From: Streptomyces hokutonensis
GTDB taxonomy: Bacteria > Actinomycetota > Actinomycetes > Streptomycetales > Streptomycetaceae
DNA length: 64,000 bases
Reading direction: 5' to 3'
Assembly: GCF_000376565.1 (NCBI RefSeq)
Contig: NZ_BARG01000090.1
Coordinates: 1-64,000, forward strand
Part shown: in pieces, positions 23,663 through 32,923 of the stretch
Numbering within the stretch: the stretch's first letter is position 1
How the letters are laid out: every line of letters begins with the position of its first letter
Made by a program: the position numbers and the translations under genes
Notes under the pieces: model-generated
Told to the model about the DNA's origin: nothing
Database searches by the model: none
What the model saw: only the letters and a program-made list of their open reading frames with translations

Positions 23663-24118
23663 GCGGGCCTCCCGTCGGCACGGCACATGGCAGGCATTTC
23701 CTCTTCCTCGAAGGTCGGCTGGGACCGGCGCCAACTCGTGCGCACCGAAGGCCCGTTGGGGCCTGGGACCTACCTAAGTGATTCCCGGGGCCGATCACTC
23801 ACGGGCCCGCGGAAAAATCACGGAGCGTCCCCGCCGGACCGCACTATGCAATCTTCAACAAGCACCGCTAGTCACCCTCAGTAGCGCCCTGACCAGGCCC
23901 GACCCGAACGATGGACAGCTCGAACACCTCTGCCAACCCCAAGCGTGTTCTGCATCACACCAGGTCCACTACCCGGCGCATACCCGGCGCACATCGGTGT
24001 GCGCGCCTCGCGTGCACGCCCCATAGCTTCACTGAGGGTGACAATCTGACTGCCTGTCGGGAACTGGGAACCTCGCACCGCGCGAGCTGGCCTCGGGCGC
24101 CCTGATTCCGGCGGTTGA
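23663..24118. other. Gene-free stretch with a spaced 12-bp inverted repeat
   Basis: No convincing gene. GTCACCCTCAGT (23871-23882) and ACTGAGGGTGAC (24031-24042) are perfect inverted copies 148 bp apart, a spacing suited to two operators or divergent promoters rather than a hairpin. Confidence 0.5.
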
Positions 24119-25300
24119 TCAGGCGATGACGTGCACAGTGACGTACAGGTCCCCGGGCGCGCCGCCGTGTTTCCCCGGCGCACCGTATTCCCTGAGCCGG
24201 ATCGTCTGCCCGTTCTTGACGCCGGCGGGGACGCGGACCTGCAAGGTGCGCCGAGCGCGGACGATCCGGCCCTCCCCCTTGCACCTGGTGCAGGCCAGCA
24301 CCCTCGTCTCGTCGCCTGTGGTGGCGCAGGAGGGGCAGGTCTCGTGGGCGGTCATGCGCAGGGGGATGACCACACCGCCGGTGGCTTCGTCCGGGTGGAG
24401 CTGCACCTCGGACGTGATGTCGGCCCCCCGGACGGGCGGAAGGTCACCGATGGGCCGGGTTTCACCAAAGTAGCTGTCGTTGATCTCTTCGAGGAGGCCA
24501 TAGACCTCATCGGCGCTGTCCGGCCGCTGGGCGGGGTCCTTGGCCAAGAGGCGGCTGACCAACCGCTCCAGCTCCACAGGGGCGTCCGGGCGCAGGGTGC
24601 GCAGTGGGGCGGGAGTCTCTTTGAGGTGCTGGTTGATCAGCTGCCAGGACGTGCCGGTGAAGGGCCGGCGACCGGTGACCGCCTCGAAGAGCACGCATCC
24701 GAGCGAGTACAGGTCGGAGCGGTGGTCGAAGGTCCCGGACAGCGCCTCGGGCGCCATGTAGGCCGGGGTGCCGATCAGGACGCCGGTGGTGGTGATGTCG
24801 TGCCGTGCGTCGTTCCCCTTGGTGATGCCGAAGTCGACGACCGTCGCCTCGCCGTCGTCGCGGACCATGATGTTGGACGGCTTGATGTCCCGGTGGGTCA
24901 GGCCCGCCTCGTGCGCGGCGTCCAGGGCGTCGGCGACACATGACGCCGTGTACAGGGCCGTCGGGAAGGGCAGTCGGCCGGCCTCGAGGACGGCGCTGAG
25001 GGACTTGCCGAGGAGCAGCTGCATCACCAGGTACGCGTACGGCCGTCCGCGGTGCACGGCGGATCCGAAGTCGTGCACGGTGACAATGTGCGGATGGGAC
25101 AGGCCGCCGGCGACCGCGGCCTCGCGGGCGAACCGGGCCACCTGCCGGTCGTGGTCCGCGCTGCCGTCACTGGTGAGAACCTTGACCGCCACCGGGCGGT
25201 CGACCCGCGGGTCGTGTGCGCGCCAGACCTGCCCGAACCCGCCCGCACCGACTGGCTCGATCAGCCGGTAGCGGCCGTCCAGCACGGTCCCTGCCTGCAC
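24119..25300 (-). CDS. Ser/Thr protein kinase fused to a DnaJ C-terminal region
   Basis: The 393-aa soluble protein starts with a complete Hanks-type kinase (residues 10-275): glycine loop GAGGFG 18-23, Lys40, Glu60, HRDIKPSN 136-143 and DFG 156-158, APE loop. The last hundred residues match the DnaJ substrate-binding region without a J domain: two zinc knuckles CPSCATTG and CTRCKGEG (half of the usual four), then LQVRVPAGVKNGQTIRLREYG and PGDLYVTVHV. No transmembrane segment or PASTA repeat is present. GTG at 25300 follows AAGGGGGAGCC. The fusion suggests phosphorylation of unfolded or chaperone-bound clients. It stands alone. Confidence 0.85.
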   Translation of the reverse strand: MQAGTVLDGRYRLIEPVGAGGFGQVWRAHDPRVDRPVAVKVLTSDGSADHDRQVARFAREAAVAGGLSHPHIVTVHDFGSAVHRGRPYAYLVMQLLLGKSLSAVLEAGRLPFPTALYTASCVADALDAAHEAGLTHRDIKPSNIMVRDDGEATVVDFGITKGNDARHDITTTGVLIGTPAYMAPEALSGTFDHRSDLYSLGCVLFEAVTGRRPFTGTSWQLINQHLKETPAPLRTLRPDAPVELERLVSRLLAKDPAQRPDSADEVYGLLEEINDSYFGETRPIGDLPPVRGADITSEVQLHPDEATGGVVIPLRMTAHETCPSCATTGDETRVLACTRCKGEGRIVRARRTLQVRVPAGVKNGQTIRLREYGAPGKHGGAPGDLYVTVHVIA

Positions 25301-25409
25301 GGCTCCCCCTTCTCGGTGCGCAACGCGACGCACGGCGTACCAGTCGTGTACCCGTAACGCTACGCCGGGACAACCACCAGTAACAGGGGGTGCTGATCTA
25401 CGAGTTGGC

Positions 25410-26267
25410 TCAGGCCGTGGTTCGCAGCGAGGTCGACTCCGGGGCGTCGGCCGACGTCCCGGACTGCCGGTCCGCGCGCTCTTGCCGTGCCCGGCGCCGG
25501 GCGGCGGCCTCGGTCGCCGCGGCCTGGCGCCGGCGTTCGGCACGAGCCGTCTCGATCGCGGTCGGCGCGTCGTCCGGCGGCTCGGGGAAGGCCCGTCGGC
25601 TGAGCTCACGCATCCGGCGGGTCTGCCGGTCGACTGCCTCCGCGATGCCCGGGTCGATGCGGCTGGGGGGCGCGGCGGACTGATGGGCCGCGAGGGCCTG
25701 GTGGTAGCCCGCGGATGCCGTCTCCCTGGTCTTCACCGGCGCCCCGGGCGTCGCCGCTGCCTCCGGGGCAGGGTGCGTACGGGGTGCGGCGCCAGCGGGC
25801 AGGACGCGGATGGTGCGTACCGCGTCCGTGCCGACCGCGCTGTTCACCGTGGCGATGATCCGGGCGGTGATGAGCCGGAGCTGGGTGGCGTAGGCGGGTG
25901 AGTCGGGGCGCAGGTCCAGCTGCCGGGCCGCCGGGTTGTAGGCGACGGCGGTGACGTGGCTGGGCAGCTTCGGGGAGATGGCGGCCGCGATATCGGGCCA
26001 GCGGTCCAGTACGGTGCCGCCGGCGGCCGGGAGCTCCCAGGCCCGGTCGGCCATCAGGCCCTGGAGCACGGCGGCGAACCCGCTCGGCTCCCGGCCGTCG
26101 CGCCGTACGGACGTGTGCTGGCGGCGGCGCGGGGCGCGGGCCTCGCTGTCGCCGCGCTTCTTGGCGGCCTCCTTGGCCTGGCGCAGGGCGACCCGAGCGA
26201 GGTCGACGCCGGACACCTCCGGGGTGGTGGTGCCGGTCTGCGCGGTGGGGTTGATCGTCTCGGTCAC
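25410..26267 (-). CDS. DciA-like (DUF721) replicative helicase loader homologue
   Basis: The 285-aa protein contains the DUF721/DciA fold (residues about 78-150): WELPAAGGTVLDRWPDIAAAISP, then VTAVAYNPAARQLDLRPDSPAYATQLRLITARIIATVNSAVG and VRTIRVLP. DciA loads DnaB helicase in many bacteria. The flanks are basic and disordered. It lies 9 bp after the winged-helix gene and is probably co-transcribed, so a plasmid-specific helicase loader beside an initiator is likely. Confidence 0.75.
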   Translation of the reverse strand: MTETINPTAQTGTTTPEVSGVDLARVALRQAKEAAKKRGDSEARAPRRRQHTSVRRDGREPSGFAAVLQGLMADRAWELPAAGGTVLDRWPDIAAAISPKLPSHVTAVAYNPAARQLDLRPDSPAYATQLRLITARIIATVNSAVGTDAVRTIRVLPAGAAPRTHPAPEAAATPGAPVKTRETASAGYHQALAAHQSAAPPSRIDPGIAEAVDRQTRRMRELSRRAFPEPPDDAPTAIETARAERRRQAAATEAAARRRARQERADRQSGTSADAPESTSLRTTA

Positions 26268-26276
26268 GTGGTCCTC

Positions 26277-27773
26277 CTACCGGTGTCGGATGGTCGTCAG
26301 CGAGCTGTGGGCGAGGCGCTCGATCTGGTGGGCGCGGAGCACCAGGTCCTCGCCGAAGATCCGCAGCGCCGTCTCCTTGTCGAAGCCATCGATCAGCGTC
26401 GTCTCGCCCTGCATCAGCTCGCCCCTGGCTGCGGAGATCAGCGCGGTGAGCTCTTCGTTGCCCGGTTCCAGGCCCGGGTCCTGGCCGTCGCCGTCGTGGT
26501 CCTGTTCCTGGTGGCGGCCGCCGTACTCGATGTCCCTGACCTGTGCGAAAGCGGCCTCTACCTCGAGTTGGAGGGAGCGGCTGACCGGGGCCTGCCAGTC
26601 GCCTTCGTACCGCTCGGTGCGGGCGCGGACCTGCCGGATGCGGTCACGGCGGGCTGCCTCCTGGGCGCCGCGCCACCGCTCGATCGCGTCGGCACGCTTG
26701 GCGGGGGTGTCCAGAACGTTCTCCGCGTTGGCGAGCAGCACGGCGAGCAGACCGGAGCCTCGACGGACGTGGGCCGCCTCGCCGCGGAAGTACAGCCAGC
26801 CACGGACGTCGGTCACGGTCCATCCGGCATCAGCGACGTTCCGGGCCACCCAGGCGATCCGGGGCACCGAGCAGCCGCGCAGCCAGTCCAGCTCTTGCGT
26901 GAGCTCACGGGCCAGCTGGTAGCGACGTCCGATCACGTTCAGCTTCCGGCGACCGCCGGCCTTGGCCTTGGACTTCTTCGGGGTGGGAAACTTGCTGACC
27001 CCGCTTGCGAGCTTGCTCTCAGGGGGAAGAGAAGTAGTACCGGCAGTGGAAGACGCTGAGGTACCGACCTGCATTGGGGTGCAACGGACCTCATCCGAAA
27101 CAGCCGTCACAACCCCCTGCTCAGCACCCCTCCGGGCACTCCTCACCGAGGCCTTCGACGACGCCTTCGAGCGCGGCTTGCGGACCTTGCGGGCAGCCTT
27201 CTTCGCCAGCTTCGCCATCAACTCCCGGCCTGCCTCCGCGATCCCGGACATCGCGCGCGTGTACGCGGGCGCGTCCTCATCCCGCAGCACCGTGCGGATC
27301 CCCAGCGCACGGTCGAACTCCACCGGGACCATCCGCGCGAACTCCGACGCCCGCGCCGTCTCCCCCGACACCCGGGTCCCGCGCACGATGTACGCGAGCA
27401 GCCCGGCCTCCCGCAGCATCCCCAGGTGATACTCCACCGACCGCTCGGACAGGCCGGTGCGGCGCACCAGATACCCGATGCCCGGACGGCACGGGAACAG
27501 CTGCGCGAGCTCCTGGGCGACGCGCACCGTCGTCGTCCCGAACGAGCGCGGCCCGTGCGACCGGTAGCGCCGCGGCCGGTACAGCCCCGACCCGGCCACC
27601 CAGTGGACCGCCTGCATCCACGAGTAGCCGTCCAGCGCGATCCGGCCCGTCGACGCCGACAGCCACTGGTCCGCCTCCGGCACGTACAGCACGGGCAGCA
27701 CAGCGACCGCGACGTCGTCGGACGAACGCGCAGCGGGAATCATCACGGCGGCCGGCGCCGCCACGGCGCTCAC
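26277..27773 (-). CDS. Winged-helix protein, candidate second replication initiator
   Basis: The 498-aa protein has a winged helix (IGYLVRRTGLSERSVEYHLGMLREAGLLAYIVRGTR, residues about 98-132), a Lys/Arg-rich linker (about 185-280, APKKSKAKAG type) and a C-terminal region with a second helical domain. Proteins of this build act as replication or regulatory proteins on actinomycete linear plasmids. The DciA-like gene follows, and DnaA-box-like sites lie just upstream, which favours replication initiation. It could be a transcription factor. Confidence 0.55.
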   Translation of the reverse strand: MSAVAAPAAVMIPAARSSDDVAVAVLPVLYVPEADQWLSASTGRIALDGYSWMQAVHWVAGSGLYRPRRYRSHGPRSFGTTTVRVAQELAQLFPCRPGIGYLVRRTGLSERSVEYHLGMLREAGLLAYIVRGTRVSGETARASEFARMVPVEFDRALGIRTVLRDEDAPAYTRAMSGIAEAGRELMAKLAKKAARKVRKPRSKASSKASVRSARRGAEQGVVTAVSDEVRCTPMQVGTSASSTAGTTSLPPESKLASGVSKFPTPKKSKAKAGGRRKLNVIGRRYQLARELTQELDWLRGCSVPRIAWVARNVADAGWTVTDVRGWLYFRGEAAHVRRGSGLLAVLLANAENVLDTPAKRADAIERWRGAQEAARRDRIRQVRARTERYEGDWQAPVSRSLQLEVEAAFAQVRDIEYGGRHQEQDHDGDGQDPGLEPGNEELTALISAARGELMQGETTLIDGFDKETALRIFGEDLVLRAHQIERLAHSSLTTIRHR

Positions 27774-28936
27774 CGGCCCGCCTGGAAGGACGTCAGGACA
27801 TGATCCATTCGGCGACCATGGACCAGGTCACCTGTGGATAGATTCCGGCGAGCAGCAGCACGCCTGTGGATGACGGTTCGGGACGCGGGTGCGACAGGAG
27901 TCGGGATAGAGAGGTGCACACCTTCTACGGGTGTCGAGATCGAGTCCCGTGTGACACCAGACGTCAGCGAGATCGCAAAACTGTCCCGAACAGCGGGACG
28001 TACAGGGCAAGTCGGGCTGTGAGATTGCGCGAGACGGGACGTCGCGGAAGAGCAAAAGAGCATGAAACAGGCATAAGCGGGCTGGCGAAAGCCCGGGCAG
28101 TCGTGCAGAATGACGACGCCTCCTTTTTTGAAGGTGGGCACGACGAAGCCCCTCCTGTGAAGGGGGTGCTTCTGGTTCAGGCAGAACCGAGTTCGAACCG
28201 CTCGCAGCCGGTTGGCGCCGGGGCGAGCAGCTCCTCCAAGAGGCCGGCAAGCCTCACGGAGAGCAGATGGGCGCTGGACCTGGTGACGGGCAATCACCAA
28301 AGACCAGTCAGCCCGGGGCGGCCAGAAGTCCTGCGATGCAGGCGCCGCCCCCGATGACCTACCTCATCCCAACCCCCTCAGCAGAGGGACGGGGTTCCTT
28401 GGGCAGCACGAACACCCCACCGAAGGGCCAGCCTGCGCGCACGCGCTGCTGGCACCACGGCGGGGTGCTGTGTGTCGGGGGGAGGGTACGGGTACCCTGA
28501 GCCATATCGATCACCTGGACTCGCTGAAAGGGTGGTCGGTGGCCTTGGATCCTCGCTACAGGAACCTTGGCCGCGTTGGCCCCCTTCCCGGCTTGCTGAA
28601 GGCCGAGGGCATGGGGGCCATCGTCGTTTTTGATCAATGACGAGGCCACGATACTCCCCCGGTTCGACGTTCGAGACCCCTGGGGTTCACGTGTCGCAAC
28701 CTTCGGATTTGCCTGCCTGGGTGTCAAAAAGAGTCCCTCCTTCCTGATGTGAAAGCCTTTCAGGCGCACAAACGCCCTGGTGAATCGGCAAGTTCCCAAG
28801 ATCCGAACAGATTTTGAGCACCAGTGGAAGGGCATTTGCACAGAGCCTTCGGTGAATCCCGGGGAGCGGGCTGTGAGTCCCGGTCGCGTCCCGTGGGACG
28901 GGAAGCATGCGGCAGGGGGATCACCATGACGGAAGG
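27774..28936. other. Gene-free region, candidate second origin
   Basis: No supported gene in 1.16 kb. Near the winged-helix gene are DnaA-box-like 9-mers TGTGGATAG (27833-27841) and TGTGGATGA (27865-27873), a small GTCCCG/CGGGAC hairpin (27983-27999) and repeated CGGGACG. A 13-mer GACGGAAGGTCAG at 28928-28940 equals the start of the RepL iteron at 501-513. An origin role is inferred. Confidence 0.45.
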
Positions 28937-29383
28937 TCAGATGCCGCAAAGGCACTTCCACGCCTCCTTGTAGGTTGGGCACTCCCGCTCCATGCGCTCG
29001 TGTACACGTGGCGGGTCTTCAGGAAAGTAATCAGCCCACTCCTGCAGAGTGACGTCGTCGTAGCGCAACTCGTGCTTCGACTGCTGCGGCCCTATGCGCT
29101 CCGCTTCCTCTACCTGAGCCACCCTCACGAACGGGCTTACGGCCTTCACAGGGTCCGGTCCGAGATCGAACCATTCGCCGTGACGGCGTTTGTCGGCGAA
29201 GCGGCGATGAAGATCGGCCTCGAGGATGCTGCCGCCTTCGAAGACGGCGAGCAGTTGGAGAGGTACAGGCGAACCAGTTTGCAGGTTACGGAGACGGCGC
29301 TTCGGATTGTCGGTCCAGCCGATCTTCACTAGTGGTGAGCTGGGAGAGCCGATCAGATATACGCGTTCCCGAGGTGCGCTCAT
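28937..29383 (-). CDS. GIY-YIG-like (T5orf172/MUG113) nuclease-family protein
   Basis: The 148-aa protein starts RVYLIGSPSSPLVKIGWTDNPKRRLRNLQTGSPVPLQLLAVFEGG, then EADLHRRF and GEWFDL, the ordered motifs of the T5orf172/MUG113 branch of the GIY-YIG superfamily: VYLI and VKIG strands, catalytic Arg, Glu in EADLH. Members are found on mobile elements and phage; their substrate is often unknown. The C-terminal half is unassigned. It may be a selfish or defence nuclease. Confidence 0.7.
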   Translation of the reverse strand: MSAPRERVYLIGSPSSPLVKIGWTDNPKRRLRNLQTGSPVPLQLLAVFEGGSILEADLHRRFADKRRHGEWFDLGPDPVKAVSPFVRVAQVEEAERIGPQQSKHELRYDDVTLQEWADYFPEDPPRVHERMERECPTYKEAWKCLCGI

Positions 29384-29489
29384 GCGAGGCGCCCGACCGA
29401 GTAGGCGCCTGTGGCCGGAGAGCACAGCGCGGCGAAGACGATTGCACGCTGCATCCAGGGCAGGTCCTGGGCTCGGTCGGGCGCGTACA

Positions 29490-30170
29490 TTAGCCGCGCT
29501 CCTTGGGGGCGTAGCGGATGAACACGACGTCGTCGATCGCGCGGACTTCCAGCACCTTCATCCGGGCGGTCGACCCACCCGGATAGGCCGCGGCGCCCAG
29601 GAACCGAGCCGCCTCGGGCTGGCCGACCAGGAGCGGGGCGATAGCGAGGTGGACTTCGTCGGCGAGGTTCGCGGCCATTAGCTGCGTGTGGATGGTGCCA
29701 CCGCCCTCCACCATGAGCCGGCCGATGCCGCGGCGCCCAAGCTCATCGAGGACCAGTCCCCAGTCGAGCTCGGGGCCGACACTTACGACGTCGGCCAGGT
29801 CGCCGAGGACGGCGCGTACCTTCTCCACTGCGCTGTCCACGGTGACCACTAGCTTGTCGCCGCCGTGGTGCCAGAAGTTGAGGTCGGCGGAGAGGTCGCC
29901 GCTCGCGGTGACGGTGACTTTGAGGGGGTACTCCGGCTTGCCGTCGGCGACGCGCTGCGCGCGCCTCTCCGGACTGTTCACCAGCAGGCGAGGGTTGTCC
30001 CGGCGCATGGTGTTAGCGCCGATCAGGATGGCGTCGGATTCGGCGCGAACCTGATCGACGCGGTCGAAGTCCTCCGCGTTGGACAGGCGCAGTCGCTCAG
30101 GGCTGGTGTCGTCCAGGTAGCCGTCGACCGACATGGCGGCGGACAGCAGAACGTACGGGCGGGCGGTCAT
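29490..30170 (-). CDS. RibD C-terminal/dihydrofolate reductase-fold reductase
   Basis: The 226-aa protein has the RibD-C fold: YVLLSAAMSVDGYL at the start, ILIGANTMRRDNPRLLV (residues about 49-65) and the nucleotide-binding loop RLMVEGGGTIHTQLM (about 150). The family reduces pyrimidine intermediates of riboflavin or related molecules with NADPH. The deaminase half of RibD is missing. It starts 4 nt after the XRE-TPR regulator's stop and is probably co-expressed with it; the real substrate is unknown. Confidence 0.8.
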   Translation of the reverse strand: MTARPYVLLSAAMSVDGYLDDTSPERLRLSNAEDFDRVDQVRAESDAILIGANTMRRDNPRLLVNSPERRAQRVADGKPEYPLKVTVTASGDLSADLNFWHHGGDKLVVTVDSAVEKVRAVLGDLADVVSVGPELDWGLVLDELGRRGIGRLMVEGGGTIHTQLMAANLADEVHLAIAPLLVGQPEAARFLGAAAYPGGSTARMKVLEVRAIDDVVFIRYAPKERG

Positions 30171-30174
30171 TTGA

Positions 30175-31608
30175 TCAGGCTTCCATTTCTGTCTCGTGGG
30201 CGAGGGCGGAGTCGAAGGCGGCGCGGAACTCTTCGACCTCCGGGGCTCGCTGCCAGGGAATCAGGGCCTTGTCGAGCCGGGCGAGTTCGTTGGTGATCCG
30301 GCCAGATCCGGTGTCCCCCGCGACCATCAGCGCGTTCATGCCGATCATGGCGGCCTGCTCCGGGGCACGGGCGCCAGCCAGAGCCACGGCCTGCCGCGCC
30401 ATGTAGACGCCGCGGTCGCGGTGGTAGCCGTCCGGCATCATCCGGATCGCAACGGCGAAACCGTCCGCGGCCTGGTCGTGCCTGCCGAGGGCCTCTAGAC
30501 CTTGCGCGCGATGGATCTCCACATACGAGGCGGACAGCCACACGCCCCACGGAGTGGGGTCGACGGCTGCGCCATCGAGGGCGTTGCGGACGTCGTCGAT
30601 GGCCCGCTCGCTCTCGTCAGCGTCGCCACGCAGCGCGTGCCCGTACGCCTCATATGTGCGTGCGACAGCGGCGAGCCGACTGCGCGGCCGCGCCATGCGC
30701 TGTGCGGCTTCGGCGAGGTCTACCACGTCGACCAAATCCGCTGTGTCACCGGCCAGTTGGGCCTTGCGGGCCATCACGTATGTGCTCAGATCGGTGTCGC
30801 CGACCGTGTGCGACCACTGCATTGCACGGTCCAGCCAGTACGACGCCGCCTTCGGGTTACCCAGGTCCTGGTAGATCCAGGACAGGAACTCGCCGTACTG
30901 CGTCTGAAGCTCCATCAGGTCGCGCCGGTCGATGCCCTTTGCGTCCCGCCGAAGCTCCTGGATGACCTGGATGTGATCGCGTACCGCGCCGACGACTTGC
31001 CGAGGCCCCAGGAGGTTGTCGCTGTCGATCAGGAGGCGACGGGTGCGGCGCAGGTGTTCCACCGGCGTGGACCCATACGCTGATGCGGCCCGCGCTTTGC
31101 GTACCAGGCCTGGTACGGCGCTCGAATCCGCTGCTGCTGGCGAACCCACTCCGACCGCAGCAGCGGCTCCTAGCCCCACCCCAGTGCGCAGCAGCGCACG
31201 CCGATCCAGAGCCACCCAAACCACCGACCCATCACGTAGACGACACGGGACAGAGAGCCCCTCAGCGTCCGACGCTGCCTCGTCAAGCAAGCCCAAAGCT
31301 AGATCCACTGACGACTTGGCCACATGAACCGGCGAATTGGCCACATGGCCACGCGCATCGTCAATCCGCTCCCACAGGCGGAATAGCATGCCGTTCGCCC
31401 CCAAGACCTGGTCCAGGAGCGCGGCTTGTGCACGGTCGGCCTTCCGATCGGCGCGCTCGAATCGCCCCAGGTGACTGTGGTCAATCCTCGCTCGCCTTGC
31501 CAGCTCACGCAGGCTCCACCCACGCAGCTTCCGGAGCTCCCGAAGCTCGTAACCCCAGTTGTGCAAGGGCGATACCTCGGGCGTCAACTCCCTTGGCCTC
31601 TGTGCCAT
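30175..31608 (-). CDS. XRE-family regulator with TPR-like C-terminal domain
   Basis: The 477-aa protein has an N-terminal helix-turn-helix (LRELRKLRGWSLRELARRARIDHSHLGRFERADR, residues about 23-56) and an alpha-helical repeat domain from about 210 to 470 (e.g. YWLDRAMQWSHTVGDTDLSTYVMARKAQLAGD). A short hydrophobic Ala/Gly stretch near 145 is probably a linker. Such regulators in Streptomyces often sense peptides or small ligands. It probably controls the coupled reductase gene. Confidence 0.75.
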   Translation of the reverse strand: MAQRPRELTPEVSPLHNWGYELRELRKLRGWSLRELARRARIDHSHLGRFERADRKADRAQAALLDQVLGANGMLFRLWERIDDARGHVANSPVHVAKSSVDLALGLLDEAASDAEGLSVPCRLRDGSVVWVALDRRALLRTGVGLGAAAAVGVGSPAAADSSAVPGLVRKARAASAYGSTPVEHLRRTRRLLIDSDNLLGPRQVVGAVRDHIQVIQELRRDAKGIDRRDLMELQTQYGEFLSWIYQDLGNPKAASYWLDRAMQWSHTVGDTDLSTYVMARKAQLAGDTADLVDVVDLAEAAQRMARPRSRLAAVARTYEAYGHALRGDADESERAIDDVRNALDGAAVDPTPWGVWLSASYVEIHRAQGLEALGRHDQAADGFAVAIRMMPDGYHRDRGVYMARQAVALAGARAPEQAAMIGMNALMVAGDTGSGRITNELARLDKALIPWQRAPEVEEFRAAFDSALAHETEMEA

Positions 31609-31731
31609 CCCGCCCCAATCCTGTGGCTGATGTGGCCAGTTCGTCAGGCCACATGTCAGATCTGGAACTCATGACTCCCCTGGGCCTAGAACCGAACTGC
31701 ACGCAGTCAAGCCCGGTCAGGGAGGTGTTGC

Positions 31732-32520
31732 TCAGTGGTCTTCTTCGTCTTCGTCTACGTCCGAGAGCCGGGCACTGGCGTGACGGCGAATGGAGTAGCC
31801 GATCTCGAACTCTTCGGCGCTCATCCGGGTGTCGTTGAGTTCAACGACTTCGCCGGTGGGCGAGGTCGTGACTCGTACGACACGCAAGAGCGGAACGCCT
31901 ACGTCGGCAGGAAGGTTCAGGGCCTCGGCTTCTTCAGGGGAAGGCATGCGAGCCGAGACGCCCTCGCTCCAGCGCAGGGGGCGATGCCCCATCTCCTCGA
32001 GCCGATCGTAGATGCCTCCCGGGCCGGTGTCGGCTTCGGCGAGGCGCGTTCCTCGGGCAAGGTCGGCCGGCAGGTAGGTGGTCGCCAGCTGCTTCGGCTT
32101 CTTGGTCTCGGGGTCGCCCATCACACGGTCCCGGATGAAGACTTCGGCTCCGACGCTGAGGTTCATGAGGGCAGCGAGGTCGACTGGAACGACGCCCCAC
32201 CGCAGGGTGGGGGTCTCCAGGGCCACCCACGGCTGGGCGGTCGGGTCGAAGAAGTATCCGATCTCGTCACGGAAGACCTGGCGCGACCGGGTGATGCGTC
32301 TCTTCTCCGGGCGTTCCCGAACGATCGTCCCTCTTCGGCGCACCGCGACGACCAAACCTTCTTGTTCCAGAAGGGAGATGGCGCTCCGCACCGTTTGGTA
32401 GCCCGCGCCGTACTCGGTTTGAAGCTCGGTCAGCATCGGCAGCTTGTCGCCCGGCACGTACCGCCCCTCGCTGATCTGCTGTCGCAGGTCAGCGGCGATG
32501 TCGCGATACGAGACGGGCAT
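31732..32520 (-). CDS. GntR/UTRA-family repressor of the plus-strand operon (KorSA-like)
   Basis: The 262-aa protein has the GntR winged helix (YRDIAADLRQQISEGRYVPGDKLPMLTELQTEYGAGYQTVRSAISLLEQEGLVVAVRRRGTIV, residues 4-68) and a UTRA ligand-binding domain. KorSA-type GntR proteins silence transfer genes of Streptomyces plasmids. ATG 32520 is preferred to the GTG three codons upstream because GGAAGG lies 8 nt before it. It is divergent from the long operon, and inverted GCTATCGCTATTG sites lie between. Confidence 0.8.
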   Translation of the reverse strand: MPVSYRDIAADLRQQISEGRYVPGDKLPMLTELQTEYGAGYQTVRSAISLLEQEGLVVAVRRRGTIVRERPEKRRITRSRQVFRDEIGYFFDPTAQPWVALETPTLRWGVVPVDLAALMNLSVGAEVFIRDRVMGDPETKKPKQLATTYLPADLARGTRLAEADTGPGGIYDRLEEMGHRPLRWSEGVSARMPSPEEAEALNLPADVGVPLLRVVRVTTSPTGEVVELNDTRMSAEEFEIGYSIRRHASARLSDVDEDEEDH

Positions 32521-32608
32521 CGGAGCCACCTTCCGGAGTGCTACTCGGATCTGATTCTAGGGCTAGCTCTATCAGGCAGCGATGGGCGAGCACAAGCGAT
32601 CAACACGA

Positions 32609-32669
32609 ATAGAGCTATCGCTATTGACTTGGCGCTGCCGCATGGTCTCTACTTGGCAATAGCGATAGC
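32609..32669 (+). promoter_or_regulatory. Operon promoter flanked by inverted GntR-type operators
   Basis: GCTATCGCTATTG (32614-32626) and its exact reverse complement CAATAGCGATAGC (32657-32669) bracket a plus-strand promoter: TTGACT at 32624-32629, 18 bp, TCTACT at 32648-32653. A related palindrome ATAGAGCTAT is at 32609-32618. The first site overlaps the -35 and the second covers the start point, so repression is expected. A 5' leader of about 250 nt precedes the first gene. Confidence 0.65.
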
Positions 32670-32923
32670 CCTAACGCTCTGTTGAGCAGGGGCTACGTGC
32701 CTAGCACCACTGCAAAACAGCAGGAGTCACCGTCCTTCGGGATGGCGGCAGTGGGGTGAGCCGAGCTCCCCCGGCCGAGGCACCTGTACCAAATACCGAG
32801 CACCACAGATCCATCTCGAACAGCGCTGCTGCGCTGTCTGTCCGTCAGGACCTTCCGGCCGCAAGGCCGGCCTGGCGCGGCAGAGAAGGCAGCACTCGCT
32901 TTCCCCCACGTCAGGAGGTTTCG

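Noticed and set aside
28359..28982. Minus-strand frame of 207 codons upstream of the GIY-YIG-like gene
   Set aside because: No ribosome binding site or domain, mixed codon bias, and it overlaps the start of the supported gene's downstream part.
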